DNA of 32,906 nt from an uncultured Clostridia bacterium (GCA_934756675.1 CAKVLG010000010.1:1-32906); one strand, 5' to 3'; counted from the first letter of the stretch, positions 21,864 through 30,058 are shown. The notes: a model not told the origin generated them from the sequence alone. A program made the numbers and translations.

Positions 21864-23624
21864 ATGATAATAACTCTTGTAGCAGATGTTTATGGTCAAC
21901 AAAATAACGGTACAAGCATAACAGCTTCTAGACTTGTTGAAAATCTAAAACAGCGCGGGCACGAAGTTCGCGTTGTTTCCACCTATGAAAGTGATGACCC
22001 ACACTATTATAGTGTGAACAGACGCAACTTTGGTCCACTTGATTATTACATACGCGTAAAAAATGGCGTAATTTTGGGCAAGCCAGATAAAGATAAAATT
22101 TGGGCGGCGATAAAAGGTGCTGATGTCGTCCATTTTTTGTTACCTTTTAAAATGAGTAAATGTGGCGTGGACATGTGCATTGAACATGGCATTCCATTTA
22201 CAACCGCGTTCCATTGCCCACCAGAAATGATTTCTATGCAACTTAGATTGCTTCATTTTAAACCACTAAATAAATTGTTATACAAATATTATTACAGGTT
22301 TTATAAAAAAGCAAAATACGTGCATTGTCCAAGCAAAATGGTTTCGGATAAACTTGAAAAAAATGGATATAAAACTAAAAACTATATTATTTCAAACGGC
22401 GTATCAACTGTTTTTTTTGAAAACAACAAATTGCAAGTGAAAGCCAACATAGACGAATCTAAGTTTAATATTTTGTCTGTTGGCAGGCTATCGCCAGAAA
22501 AAGACCATGCCACAATCATAAAAGCTGTCAAGCTCAGCAAACACGAAAAAGACATTCAGCTTATTTTTGCAGGACAAGGTCCGCTGAAAGACAAACTTTT
22601 GCATCAAAGCGAAAAATCGCCAGCACTCACTAACCCACTTATCGTGAGCCTTTATTCTCAACCAGATTTGATTGCTCTCGAAAAGACATGCGATTTATAT
22701 ATTCATGCAGCCAAAATCGAAATTGAAGGCATGGGTTGCATGGAAGCTATTAGCTCTGGGCTTGTTCCCGTTTTGTCTAACAGCAAAGATGCGGCAGTTT
22801 CTCAGTTCGCATTAACAGAAAACAATCTTTTTGATTGCGGCGACCCCCAGAGTTTGGCAGACAAAATCGACTATTGGTTTGAGCACCAAGAAGCTAGACA
22901 CGAAATGAAAGAAAAATATATTTCTTTTATGGAAGAATATAATATAAACAAGTGTATTGATAAAATGTTAGAAATGTTTAATGAAGCTATCGAAGATAAC
23001 AACCGCCAAAAACAAGCCAAGGCATTGCTTTGCAGCGACAAAATCGAGAGCATTAAAAAAGCTATTACCGATAAAAGCACTAGTCTTATGATTGTTGCCC
23101 ACCCAGATGACGAAACATTTTGGGGCGGCACCGAACTTATTAATGGTAAATATTTTGTTTTGTGCATAACAAATGGCTATAACAAAAAACGCAGTGCAGA
23201 TTTCGAAGCAATAATAAAAAGCACAAACAATCAAGGTTTGATTTTAGATTTTAAAGACACAATCTTGCGTTGCAAATTCATGAAACAAAAAGACCTAATA
23301 ATCGAAGTTTTGCGTGCAGCAGTTTGTGCAAAAGACTGGGAAAAGATAGTGACTCATAATCCAAATGGCGAATATGGGCACTTCCACCACAAAAATATAT
23401 CTAAGTGGGTTTCGGACTTGGTTAAAGATAAAAGCAAACTCTATTATTTTATAAAGCCAAAAGCTAGGCTCAAAAAACCAGAACACACAATTGACGAAGC
23501 TTCAAAAAAGGAGCTTATAAGAAATTATAGGAAATCACAATTTATTGCTAGTTATTGGTTTGGTTACACATATAAGATTAATGACATAATTAGTTATGAC
23601 GATTGGTATAAAAAAACAAAATAA
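21864..23624 (+). CDS. Fusion: GT4 glycosyltransferase plus PIG-L/LmbE deacetylase
   Basis: A 586-residue two-domain protein. Residues 1-375 are a GT-B glycosyltransferase of family 4: LVADVYGQQNNGTSITASRL at the N-terminus, SVGRLSPEKDH near 205, FAGQGPLKDKL near 235, and the donor-site EGMGCMEAISSG near 288. Residues 405-586 are a PIG-L (LmbE) zinc deacetylase: AHPDDE at 412-417 and HNPNGEYGHFHHK at 498-510. Such pairs act in sequence in mycothiol, bacillithiol and GPI synthesis, where a GlcNAc is attached and then deacetylated. Here both would be one protein, probably on a lipid or small acceptor. The start at 21864 has AAGGA; an earlier in-frame ATG at 21780 lies inside asnS. Confidence 0.88.
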   Translation: MIITLVADVYGQQNNGTSITASRLVENLKQRGHEVRVVSTYESDDPHYYSVNRRNFGPLDYYIRVKNGVILGKPDKDKIWAAIKGADVVHFLLPFKMSKCGVDMCIEHGIPFTTAFHCPPEMISMQLRLLHFKPLNKLLYKYYYRFYKKAKYVHCPSKMVSDKLEKNGYKTKNYIISNGVSTVFFENNKLQVKANIDESKFNILSVGRLSPEKDHATIIKAVKLSKHEKDIQLIFAGQGPLKDKLLHQSEKSPALTNPLIVSLYSQPDLIALEKTCDLYIHAAKIEIEGMGCMEAISSGLVPVLSNSKDAAVSQFALTENNLFDCGDPQSLADKIDYWFEHQEARHEMKEKYISFMEEYNINKCIDKMLEMFNEAIEDNNRQKQAKALLCSDKIESIKKAITDKSTSLMIVAHPDDETFWGGTELINGKYFVLCITNGYNKKRSADFEAIIKSTNNQGLILDFKDTILRCKFMKQKDLIIEVLRAAVCAKDWEKIVTHNPNGEYGHFHHKNISKWVSDLVKDKSKLYYFIKPKARLKKPEHTIDEASKKELIRNYRKSQFIASYWFGYTYKINDIISYDDWYKKTK

Positions 23625-23648
23625 AAAGTGGCAATTGCCACTTTTTTT
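23623..23648. terminator. Bidirectional terminator sharing both stop codons
   Basis: A perfect palindrome with AAAAAGTGGCAA/TTGCCACTTTTT arms. It begins in the stop codon of the GT4/PIG-L gene and ends in that of the AcnX small subunit. Confidence 0.9.
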
Positions 23649-24099
23649 ATTTATTTTTAATTACTTTTACGCTACCATCATCTAACACTTCTATTGTGTC
23701 GCCCGTTTCAACATAGTCCAAAAATTCATCGCCTAACCTGTCGACAGTTACAACGTCAGACTTTTCCCAAATGCTTGCAAGCAAAACGCCGCTTGCTGCC
23801 AAGCTATCTATGTCTTTCGAAAACAAAAAGCACTTTGGATTAATCTTCATTTGGCAAATTGTTTGAATAACAAGTCCGCCAGTTGTCGACCCAATTGTCT
23901 GTGGCAAACATAACGCTTTGTCTGTTAACACTTTACCAAAGATATCTTTGTTGTTTTGGTCGCTAGCAATGACTTTTTTCGCATTTTTAAGTGCACTCTT
24001 TTGGAATGTTGCAAGTGTATTCACGCCGCCATGACTAACAATAGCTTCACATGTTGCGGTTGTACCTGTAATTTTTCTACCCTTAAAAATCTTTTCCAT
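23647..24099 (-). CDS. Aconitase X small subunit (DUF126, swivel domain)
   Basis: A 150-residue protein matching the small, swivelling domain of two-subunit aconitase X enzymes. KGRKITGTTATCEAIVSHGG corresponds to the family start and its GG-containing turn, and IGSTTGG near residue 70 matches the conserved GSsxGS phosphate or carboxylate-binding loop. The usual DxxHP segment is replaced by a DQNNKD stretch. It overlaps the large-subunit stop by one base (TAATG), with GGAGG upstream, so the two are translated together. Known members dehydrate cis-3-hydroxyproline or mevalonate 5-phosphate; the substrate here is undetermined. Confidence 0.82.
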   Translation of the reverse strand: MEKIFKGRKITGTTATCEAIVSHGGVNTLATFQKSALKNAKKVIASDQNNKDIFGKVLTDKALCLPQTIGSTTGGLVIQTICQMKINPKCFLFSKDIDSLAASGVLLASIWEKSDVVTVDRLGDEFLDYVETGDTIEVLDDGSVKVIKNK

Positions 24100-25373
24100 T
24101 ATTTTCTGCCTCCTGTAATTATTTCAACAATATCACTATTTTTATAGTACCTTGCTTTTGAATAAGTACGGAGTTTGTTTGAGTTTGTGATAATTGGTTT
24201 TCCACCAGCTATTGGATTGTTTGTGTACATAAGCGGACAAATAGACGAAATTTTAACACCGCTTGCAATAAGCTTGTTATATTCTTCTGTCTTTTCAAAC
24301 TCTTTTTTGACAGCTGGCGAAGTTGTTATAATTGTTCTAACTTTAACCTTTTTTCTGCCATTTTCCTTCAGGCCATCAACTATCCAATTTGTCCATTCGA
24401 TTAATTGCTCAAATGACAAGTGCGGACAACCAATAAAGCAAAGCGATGGTTTGCTGTTTTTGTTTTTCCACATAACTGGATATGATTTATACACGCGTTC
24501 GAGCTCGGCATCGTCTATCACATAAACTTTAGCATCTTTGCGAATTAGTTTTTCGCCAAGTTGTTTTGCTTCTGGCGTTAGGTTTTCGATATGATACAAA
24601 CCAACTGCACCATTAGATGCCGTTGCCGCGCCAAAATCTTTTAGATACGAAATTGTTTGGTCGTTTAGTTCTGTTCCAAGGTATTTATCAAGACCTTTTA
24701 CATAAGGCACCTTTTCCATTACATGCATACCAATGGCACTGCCAAGTATTTGCGCTTCTGGAAGTGAAGATGTTTTGATTTCTATAATATAATCAGCCTT
24801 GCGACCATCGTCTGTGAGCAATCCAAACTCTGGAACTTTACCAATAATGCTACCAAAAATATCTAGCATTCCGCTGTTTCTGTTGCATCTAGCACCAAGA
24901 ACAGAGTTTGCAAACACAACAGCACTACTCTCTGCCCACGACAAGATATCACCTTGCTTTGGCGTGTTGCCTGTTTCTTTCAAATAGCAAGTGCAAGTAA
25001 ATGCATCTGAATTCTCGAGCCCGAGTTTAGAAAGTTGCTCTTCGTAATATTTTTGCTTGCCATACATAACTTTGCTAAAAATAAGTTTGTTTAAAAGCCC
25101 ACACTTAACATTTTTATAGTCTATTGGTCTTGGGTCTACGGTAAATGGTTGCTCTGCTTTGAGCCCTGCATCAATAAGCTCGTCCATAATTCTGAATAAT
25201 GGTTTAATTAAGCTGATACCAAACGATGTAACAAGATGACCTTTTGTGCTAACAGGTACAAGTCTTTTTGCACCAAACAAATCACCAAAACGCACCATTG
25301 TTTCCATTATTTTGGCTTTTGTTTCACCTTGTTCGCCATTTAATATTGCTTGTTCTTCTGGTGTAAGTTTCAT
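24099..25373 (-). CDS. Aconitase X catalytic subunit (DUF521)
   Basis: A 424-residue catalytic subunit of aconitase X. LTPEEQAILNGEQGETKAKI is the family N-terminus. Cysteines that could bind an iron-sulfur cluster lie in FTCTCYLK, GARCNRNS and FIGCPHLSFEQL, and the C-terminal NSNKLRTYSKARYY is typical. GARCNR differs from the GARTNR of most relatives I know. The family includes bacterial cis-3-hydroxy-L-proline dehydratase and archaeal phosphomevalonate dehydratase; no proline-catabolism or mevalonate gene is adjacent. GGAGG lies 6 bases before ATG 25373, so I reject the in-frame ATG at 25403, which lies at the promoter. Confidence 0.87.
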   Translation of the reverse strand: MKLTPEEQAILNGEQGETKAKIMETMVRFGDLFGAKRLVPVSTKGHLVTSFGISLIKPLFRIMDELIDAGLKAEQPFTVDPRPIDYKNVKCGLLNKLIFSKVMYGKQKYYEEQLSKLGLENSDAFTCTCYLKETGNTPKQGDILSWAESSAVVFANSVLGARCNRNSGMLDIFGSIIGKVPEFGLLTDDGRKADYIIEIKTSSLPEAQILGSAIGMHVMEKVPYVKGLDKYLGTELNDQTISYLKDFGAATASNGAVGLYHIENLTPEAKQLGEKLIRKDAKVYVIDDAELERVYKSYPVMWKNKNSKPSLCFIGCPHLSFEQLIEWTNWIVDGLKENGRKKVKVRTIITTSPAVKKEFEKTEEYNKLIASGVKISSICPLMYTNNPIAGGKPIITNSNKLRTYSKARYYKNSDIVEIITGGRK

Positions 25374-25392
25374 AATAATCCTCCATAACTTT

Positions 25393-25420
25393 ATTATACA
25401 CATGTAAATGGTTTTATCAA
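25393..25420 (-). promoter_or_regulatory. AcnX operon promoter
   Basis: Minus strand: TTGATA (25415-25420), 16-base spacer, TATAAT (25393-25398), with GGAGG just downstream. Confidence 0.75.
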
Positions 25421-25495
25421 AATAAAAATTACTCTAAATCAAAATAAACCCGCAAAGTTACGATAATATAAGGTACTATATCTGTCATAACACAC

Positions 25496-25527
25496 AAAAA
25501 GCGTAGGAATTTCCTACGCTAGTTTTT
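25496..25527. terminator. Terminator after the DUF11 gene
   Basis: AGCGTAGGA / TCCTACGCT stem (25500-25520) with T-runs on both sides; the minus-strand T-run is five bases. Confidence 0.85.
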
Positions 25528-25538
25528 TTAATTAAGTT

Positions 25539-26402
25539 CTATGAAGATATTGTGCCAGTTACATTAACAGTTGTTTCTCCATCTTTCGAGCCAGTCTTTG
25601 CTGGAACTGTTAGGCTTACAGTGCTACCTGTTGGTATTGTTAAAGTTCTAGTAGATGAGTCGTATGTGTAGTCGCTTGTGGTAAGTGTTTGTGTTGTGCC
25701 ACCAGTTGTAACTGTTATTTCACTTATGGTGAAATTTTCTGGTAAAACATCTGTAATCACAACATTTGTTGCTTCACTGTTGCCAGAGTTGCGTAACGAA
25801 AATGTGTATGTGAATGGTGAGCCAACACTAATAGTATCTGTCGAAACTTCTTTATAGAGTGAAACGAGTGCATAGTTCTCGATAGGAAGCGTGATGCTTG
25901 GGTTTACATCTACAGAAACAGAAGGACCTGTTGTCGAGCCTCCATTCGCAGTGATAGATGCTTCGTTTGTTACATTTTGAATAGAGCTACCGCTAGAAAC
26001 AAGTGTTACAAATGTGATAATTGCCGTTTCCCCACTTTGAAGTGGATTTGGAAGCGCAAATACTAAGCTTGGCGATGTTGATGTTGGTGTTATTGTTGTA
26101 ACTGTACCATCTATAATCAGTCTGCCACTACCTGTAACAAAAGACATTACAGTAGGTGTACCGCCGCCAAGATTATCGGTAATGTTTACATTATATAGTG
26201 TTCCTGTTCCGGTATTCTTTACGGTGATTATGTATGTAATGTTACTGTTTGGTCTAAAGCTTGTGTTATTAGAAGTCTTAGTTCCAGAAATTGCATACTC
26301 ATCAAGTAATGTTGCTACTGCTTCGTTAGAAACCGCATTGTCTGTGCCACCACCTGTAAAACTATAGGTAGCAGATGCTGTGTTTGTAATTTGTGTTGCC
26401 AT
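25539..26402 (-). CDS. DUF11 repeat protein without signal peptide
   Basis: A 287-residue Thr/Ser/Asn-rich beta protein. After ITNTASATYSF it has two DUF11 (conserved repeat) modules: around 38-165 with NSNITYIITVKNTGTGTLY, and around 178-285 with GSPFTYTFSLRNSGNS. Such modules usually form stalks in surface proteins. Here there is no signal peptide, transmembrane helix or LPxTG anchor. The protein starts MATQITNTA with a very strong AGGAGG site 6 bases upstream. Signal-less proteins of this kind could be deposited on the spore or released by lysis; that is inference. It is a single-gene unit. Confidence 0.85.
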   Translation of the reverse strand: MATQITNTASATYSFTGGGTDNAVSNEAVATLLDEYAISGTKTSNNTSFRPNSNITYIITVKNTGTGTLYNVNITDNLGGGTPTVMSFVTGSGRLIIDGTVTTITPTSTSPSLVFALPNPLQSGETAIITFVTLVSSGSSIQNVTNEASITANGGSTTGPSVSVDVNPSITLPIENYALVSLYKEVSTDTISVGSPFTYTFSLRNSGNSEATNVVITDVLPENFTISEITVTTGGTTQTLTTSDYTYDSSTRTLTIPTGSTVSLTVPAKTGSKDGETTVNVTGTISS

Positions 26403-26428
26403 AATTTTCCTCCTTTTGTATTTATTTT

Positions 26429-26458
26429 ATTCTATGCTAGGCGGAAAAGTTGTGACAA
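26429..26458 (-). promoter_or_regulatory. DUF11 gene promoter
   Basis: Minus strand: TTGTCA (26453-26458), 18-base spacer, TAGAAT (26429-26434). It directly abuts the upstream terminator T-run. Confidence 0.55.
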
Positions 26459-26491
26459 AAAAAAGAGTAACATTTAGCTACTCTTGTTTTT
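26457..26491 (-). terminator. Terminator after the S66 peptidase gene
   Basis: Minus strand: AGAGTA stem, 9-base loop, TACTCT, then eight T. Confidence 0.75.
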
Positions 26492-26493
26492 AT

Positions 26494-27531
26494 TTAATCT
26501 ACAAATGCGTCTTCTTTGAGTTTGATAGTCAGGTTTTTGCTATCTACTTCAACATTCACCCCAAATGGAATGACGCCAATTGGATACCCATGACCAAAGT
26601 TAACGTTATATATAATTGGCAAATCCGGTCTATTACACTCTTGACCTATTACCTTTTTATACACTTCCTTATATTCTTCATAATACACGCCAAACTGTGG
26701 TTTGCCAACTAACACAGCATTTATTCTATCAAACACGCCTTGCGCAGCTAGCCCGCGAAGCACAGCCGCGAGTTCTTCTGTTTTCATTTTTTCGTTACTT
26801 GTTTCAAGGCACAAAACCTTACCCCTAAACTCTTCTACAGAAGGCCAAATCTCAGTTGCTAGCATATTTACAAAAGTATCTATGCAGCCACCAATTAGTT
26901 CACCTTGAACTGTCTTTTGCTCGCCTTGGATAAGTTCGTACCCGCCGCATGGCACAAGTTTACGTTGTGTGTTTATGTTATCTATGCCCCATGGCAAAAA
27001 CTCGTTGCATTCTTGCATTGCAGGTTTAATCTCTAGCCCCGCTTTACCAGAAAAGAGCATTTCTTTAACGGCTTCTTGTGTGTATGGAAACATGCTTACA
27101 TATTCTGAAAAATCAGTCAAAATTGCTGGTCCATAAAAAGAATTGATGCCAGCTTTACGCATCATGAAATGCAAAATCGTTATATCTGAATACCCCATAA
27201 AAATTTTTGGGTTGTTTTTTATCACGTCAAAATCAATATAAGGTAAAAGCCTTATACTTTCACAGCCGCCAATTGCACAAATAATGGCTTTAATTGATTT
27301 ATCTTTAAACGCGTCCATAAGATCTTTTGCTCTCACTTCTGGATGCTTATATAAGTAATCTGCACCTTTAAGGGCATTTGGCATAACAACGACTTCCAGT
27401 CCAAAGTCTTCTTCCAAACGTTTTTTCGCAATGTCTAGTTTATGAATCGCCCACTTTTCGCCAAGCAAACCGCTAGATGGACTAACAATTGCAATTTTAT
27501 CACCTTTATTCAATCTTTTTGGTTTGATCAT
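26494..27531 (-). CDS. S66 family LD-carboxypeptidase / MccF-like peptidase
   Basis: S66 serine peptidase of 345 residues. Family members are LD-carboxypeptidases that trim murein tetrapeptides in the cytosol, or MccF-type enzymes that cleave peptide-nucleotide antibiotics. KGDKIAIVSPSSG is the N-terminal signature, GYSDITILHF near residue 117 carries the nucleophile Ser, and LCLETSNEKM and NFGHGYPIGVIPFGV supply the catalytic Glu and His. The start is ATG 27531 with GGAG 8 bases upstream; an earlier in-frame start at 27582 lies in the promoter. It is divergent from the DUF3419-like gene. Which of the two roles applies is not resolvable. Confidence 0.88.
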   Translation of the reverse strand: MIKPKRLNKGDKIAIVSPSSGLLGEKWAIHKLDIAKKRLEEDFGLEVVVMPNALKGADYLYKHPEVRAKDLMDAFKDKSIKAIICAIGGCESIRLLPYIDFDVIKNNPKIFMGYSDITILHFMMRKAGINSFYGPAILTDFSEYVSMFPYTQEAVKEMLFSGKAGLEIKPAMQECNEFLPWGIDNINTQRKLVPCGGYELIQGEQKTVQGELIGGCIDTFVNMLATEIWPSVEEFRGKVLCLETSNEKMKTEELAAVLRGLAAQGVFDRINAVLVGKPQFGVYYEEYKEVYKKVIGQECNRPDLPIIYNVNFGHGYPIGVIPFGVNVEVDSKNLTIKLKEDAFVD

Positions 27532-27549
27532 AATTACTCCTACAACAAA

Positions 27550-27578
27550 ATTATAGCCATTTTTACAAGTCAAGTCAA
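27550..27578 (-). promoter_or_regulatory. S66 peptidase promoter
   Basis: Minus strand: TTGACT (27573-27578), 17-base spacer, TATAAT (27550-27555). Confidence 0.8.
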
Positions 27579-27589
27579 ACAAAGCTCTA

Positions 27590-27618
27590 TTGACATAATA
27601 AAATTTGTATTATATAAT
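27590..27618 (+). promoter_or_regulatory. Perfect promoter of the DUF3419-like gene, leaderless geometry
   Basis: TTGACA (27590-27595), 17-base spacer, TATAAT (27613-27618), exactly 6 bases, then ATG at 27625. Confidence 0.88.
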
Positions 27619-27624
27619 TTTTGT

Positions 27625-28566
27625 ATGAAAAGTTTATCAAAAGATGAATTATTAGAAAAAATCGTAAAGCACTTTGCATTTAGCACAGATAATTTTGAGC
27701 ATAATAAACCAAAGGACTTTATGCCAGAATTCGAAAGATTGTTTTCTTATACCAACGAGGACTTATACACCCTGTTCGAATCCACACCTGTTGCTGGCAA
27801 AGATGTTTTGACTGTGGGCAGTTCTGGTGATCAAATTTTGTATGCCTTGGCTTATGGTGCAAAGTCTGTTACCTTATTTGACACTTGCGGCATTAGTAAA
27901 TATTTCTTCGATCTTAAAGTTGCTATGATAAAAAACTTAGACTATAACGAATACTTAGCACAAAACTTTGAAGGCGACTCTGTCAATGACTTTGAAAAGT
28001 TTTTCCCAAGTAACCTATATCAAAAGATAAGTCACGATATAAAAGGTCAATCGCGTGAGTTTTGGGACGAGCTATACCTTAATAATTTCGATGACTTCAG
28101 ATATTACCTATTTATTAATAGCGATGGCTATTATATGCCAAGTAAACAATACTCAAAGGATTTATATGAACGTATAAAGGCTGCAATTCAAAATAACACT
28201 AATGTAAAGTTTATAAACTGCAACATGTCAGAAATTGACAAAGTTTTGCCAGAAAAACAAAAGTTTGATTTGATTTTATTGTCTAATATTTCAGACTATG
28301 CAATAAAAAGTGAAGAACGCGGAAATATTAGCGCCAAGAAATTTAAAAAGGTTCTTTCACTTTTGCAAAAAAGACTTACACCAAATGGTAAAATTCAAGT
28401 TGGATATGCCTATAGTTTGATTGAGCCACAAGTTAATTTTCTTAGAAATGAACTTGGAACAAAAGATATCTACCCTTCTAAATCTCTTTATAGCGAATTT
28501 GACGAATCTGCCATTATGCTCTCGCCTAAGTGCAAAAAAGAAAATTTCGATGAAATGCAACAATAA
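27625..28566 (+). CDS. DUF3419-like SAM-dependent transferase
   Basis: A 313-residue protein with a class I SAM-binding fold. DVLTVGSSGDQILY near residue 57 and KSVTLFDTCGISKYFFDLK near 76 match the SAM-binding loops of the DUF3419/BtaA-like group. FDLILLSNISDYA near 213 and LTPNGKIQVGYAY near 252 are later strands. BtaA transfers the aminocarboxypropyl group of SAM to diacylglycerol; whether this protein does anything similar is unknown. It begins at ATG 27625, 6 bases after a perfect TATAAT and with no Shine-Dalgarno, so the mRNA is probably leaderless. Confidence 0.75.
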   Translation: MKSLSKDELLEKIVKHFAFSTDNFEHNKPKDFMPEFERLFSYTNEDLYTLFESTPVAGKDVLTVGSSGDQILYALAYGAKSVTLFDTCGISKYFFDLKVAMIKNLDYNEYLAQNFEGDSVNDFEKFFPSNLYQKISHDIKGQSREFWDELYLNNFDDFRYYLFINSDGYYMPSKQYSKDLYERIKAAIQNNTNVKFINCNMSEIDKVLPEKQKFDLILLSNISDYAIKSEERGNISAKKFKKVLSLLQKRLTPNGKIQVGYAYSLIEPQVNFLRNELGTKDIYPSKSLYSEFDESAIMLSPKCKKENFDEMQQ

Positions 28567-28597
28567 AAAAAACCTAACCGACTTGGTTAGGTTTTTT
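28565..28597. terminator. Bidirectional terminator
   Basis: AAAAAACCTAACC, 5-base loop, GGTTAGGTTTTTT, between convergent genes and adjoining the stop codon at 28566. Confidence 0.9.
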
Positions 28598-28606
28598 GTT
28601 TTGATA

Positions 28607-29149
28607 TTATTCAGCTTTAAACTCGTCAGCTTTTGCTTGAACATAAGCTTTCCACTTTTTGTCGTCATGGTAAACAACTTCTCTTTCTCTATTCTTAAGG
28701 TTATATGAACCACTAACAATAACAAGTTCGTCTGGTGTGAAAGCCAAGCCATATGTGCAATATGCTTTTGCATCAGCAAGTATTTCTTGCAAGCAATCAT
28801 CAATGTGTTCAATGCATGGTCTTGGGAACCTAGCAACCTTTAAAAACTCTTTTGTTTCCTTCAAAGCTTCTTCAGAAACAGCGTAGTCATCGCCTTTGCT
28901 AGCAGCAACAAGTGTACGTTCGATTGCTTTGTATTTTTTGTTAGCAAAAATAGGAATCAATACGTTTGTTGTGTTAAACAAGTCTGCATTGTTTAAATCA
29001 AGTCTTTCGATGCAAGAATCTGGGTCAAGCTCATATTTAATTTTCTTTAAATAAGCAGCAAGTGTGTCAAACGATAATACACCTTTAAACTCTTCATTTC
29101 TTTTAACTTCTTCTGGTGTATAGTGTGCATACCATAAATCTATTTTCAT
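28607..29149 (-). CDS. Protein of unknown function
   Basis: A 180-residue soluble, mainly helical protein I do not recognise. It begins MKIDLWYAHYTPEEVKR and has acidic stretches (KYELDPDSCIERLDLNNAD) and a C-terminal charged region (VVYHDDKKWKAYVQAK). There is no signal peptide, membrane helix or familiar catalytic motif. AAGGAG lies 6 bases before ATG 29149, so I reject the in-frame ATG 39 bases earlier. It has its own promoter (29175-29203) and shares a terminator with the DUF3419-like gene. Confidence 0.8.
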   Translation of the reverse strand: MKIDLWYAHYTPEEVKRNEEFKGVLSFDTLAAYLKKIKYELDPDSCIERLDLNNADLFNTTNVLIPIFANKKYKAIERTLVAASKGDDYAVSEEALKETKEFLKVARFPRPCIEHIDDCLQEILADAKAYCTYGLAFTPDELVIVSGSYNLKNREREVVYHDDKKWKAYVQAKADEFKAE

Positions 29150-29174
29150 AAAAAATCTCCTTGTTTGTTTGATT

Positions 29175-29203
29175 ATTGTACCACACAAAAAGCATCAAGT
29201 CAA
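29175..29203 (-). promoter_or_regulatory. Promoter of the unknown gene at 29149
   Basis: Minus strand: TTGACT (29198-29203), 17-base spacer, TACAAT (29175-29180). Confidence 0.75.
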
Positions 29204-29234
29204 TACAGCTTGGCAAAATAAATCGACTAAGTAA

Positions 29235-29984
29235 CTAATTTGTTTTTTGCTCTAATTCTTGATTATCGTTTTGCTCATCTTTATAGTAAGCGCCCGCAAA
29301 ATAAACGGAATATGCAAGCAAGAATTCTGCTGGATAATAGAATATCAAACAGAAAATATCAAATATAAATGGCAAATCTGAAAATACGTTAAACAGCAGC
29401 ATTAAGTCAGATAAGAAAAATAGTAATGCCCCAGCAAAAACAATACCAGCAAGCTCTTTGTTTTTTATTCTAAGGTTAGCCGCAGCTTTGCCAAGCATAA
29501 GCGAAATGATAAGTGCATAAGCAATCACAAGTGGCAACATATTTCTAAACGAAAAACCTTTATATAAAAATATAATTGCCAGTGCTATACCAAATATTAT
29601 GCCGCCACAAATAAAGTCCAAATAATGAACTTTCGAAAGCGTACAAAACGCAATAAAGAAAAATACATGCCCTATTGCAAAAAGCGCTGCACCTATAACA
29701 AAAAAGTCAATTAACAATATGTCTCCAAGCATTGCAAAAAACAAACCAACAAACAACAGTACCATAAACTTTTTGTTATTAACAAGCCCAGTTTTAAAGC
29801 AATAAATAAGATTAAACAAGCCGCATAGCATAAACAGAGCACTAGAAATTGTCTTTAAAATATATGGACTTTGCATAATATCCACGCCGAACTGCCTGCG
29901 GGTAATATATAAAATATCGAACATCACAATCAAAAATGCAAATATTGCGTTGACTGCAAAAGCTATTTTATGTTTCTTTTCCAT
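29235..29984 (-). CDS. YhhN/TMEM86 family membrane protein
   Basis: An integral membrane protein of 249 residues with about eight helices. The spaced motifs LFFAMLGDILLI (near residue 84), GHVFFFIAF (near 108) and LLFFLSDLMLLFN (near 187) fit the YhhN family, whose animal relatives TMEM86 are lysoplasmalogenases cleaving the vinyl-ether bond of lysoplasmalogens. That is notable because clostridia make plasmalogens, but activity here is inferred. The start is ATG 29984 with GAGGT 4 bases upstream; the longer frame to 30044 lacks a site. The acidic C-terminal tail (DEQNDNQELEQ) is cytoplasmic. Confidence 0.78.
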   Translation of the reverse strand: MEKKHKIAFAVNAIFAFLIVMFDILYITRRQFGVDIMQSPYILKTISSALFMLCGLFNLIYCFKTGLVNNKKFMVLLFVGLFFAMLGDILLIDFFVIGAALFAIGHVFFFIAFCTLSKVHYLDFICGGIIFGIALAIIFLYKGFSFRNMLPLVIAYALIISLMLGKAAANLRIKNKELAGIVFAGALLFFLSDLMLLFNVFSDLPFIFDIFCLIFYYPAEFLLAYSVYFAGAYYKDEQNDNQELEQKTN

Positions 29985-30032
29985 AAACACCTCACGATTA
30001 TAGTTTACTACATTTATTATATTTTTCAAAAC

Positions 30033-30058
30033 AAAAAAGAGCAATTTTATTGCTCTTA
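30033..30058 (-). terminator. Terminator overlapping a stop codon
   Basis: Minus strand: AAGAGCAA, loop TAAAA-type, TTGCTCTT, then T-run. The first stem bases are part of the TAA at 30056-30058. Confidence 0.85.

Noticed and set aside
28357..28836. 159-codon minus-strand ORF
   Set aside because: Bridges the terminator and shadows the DUF3419-like and 28607 genes in the wrong frame.
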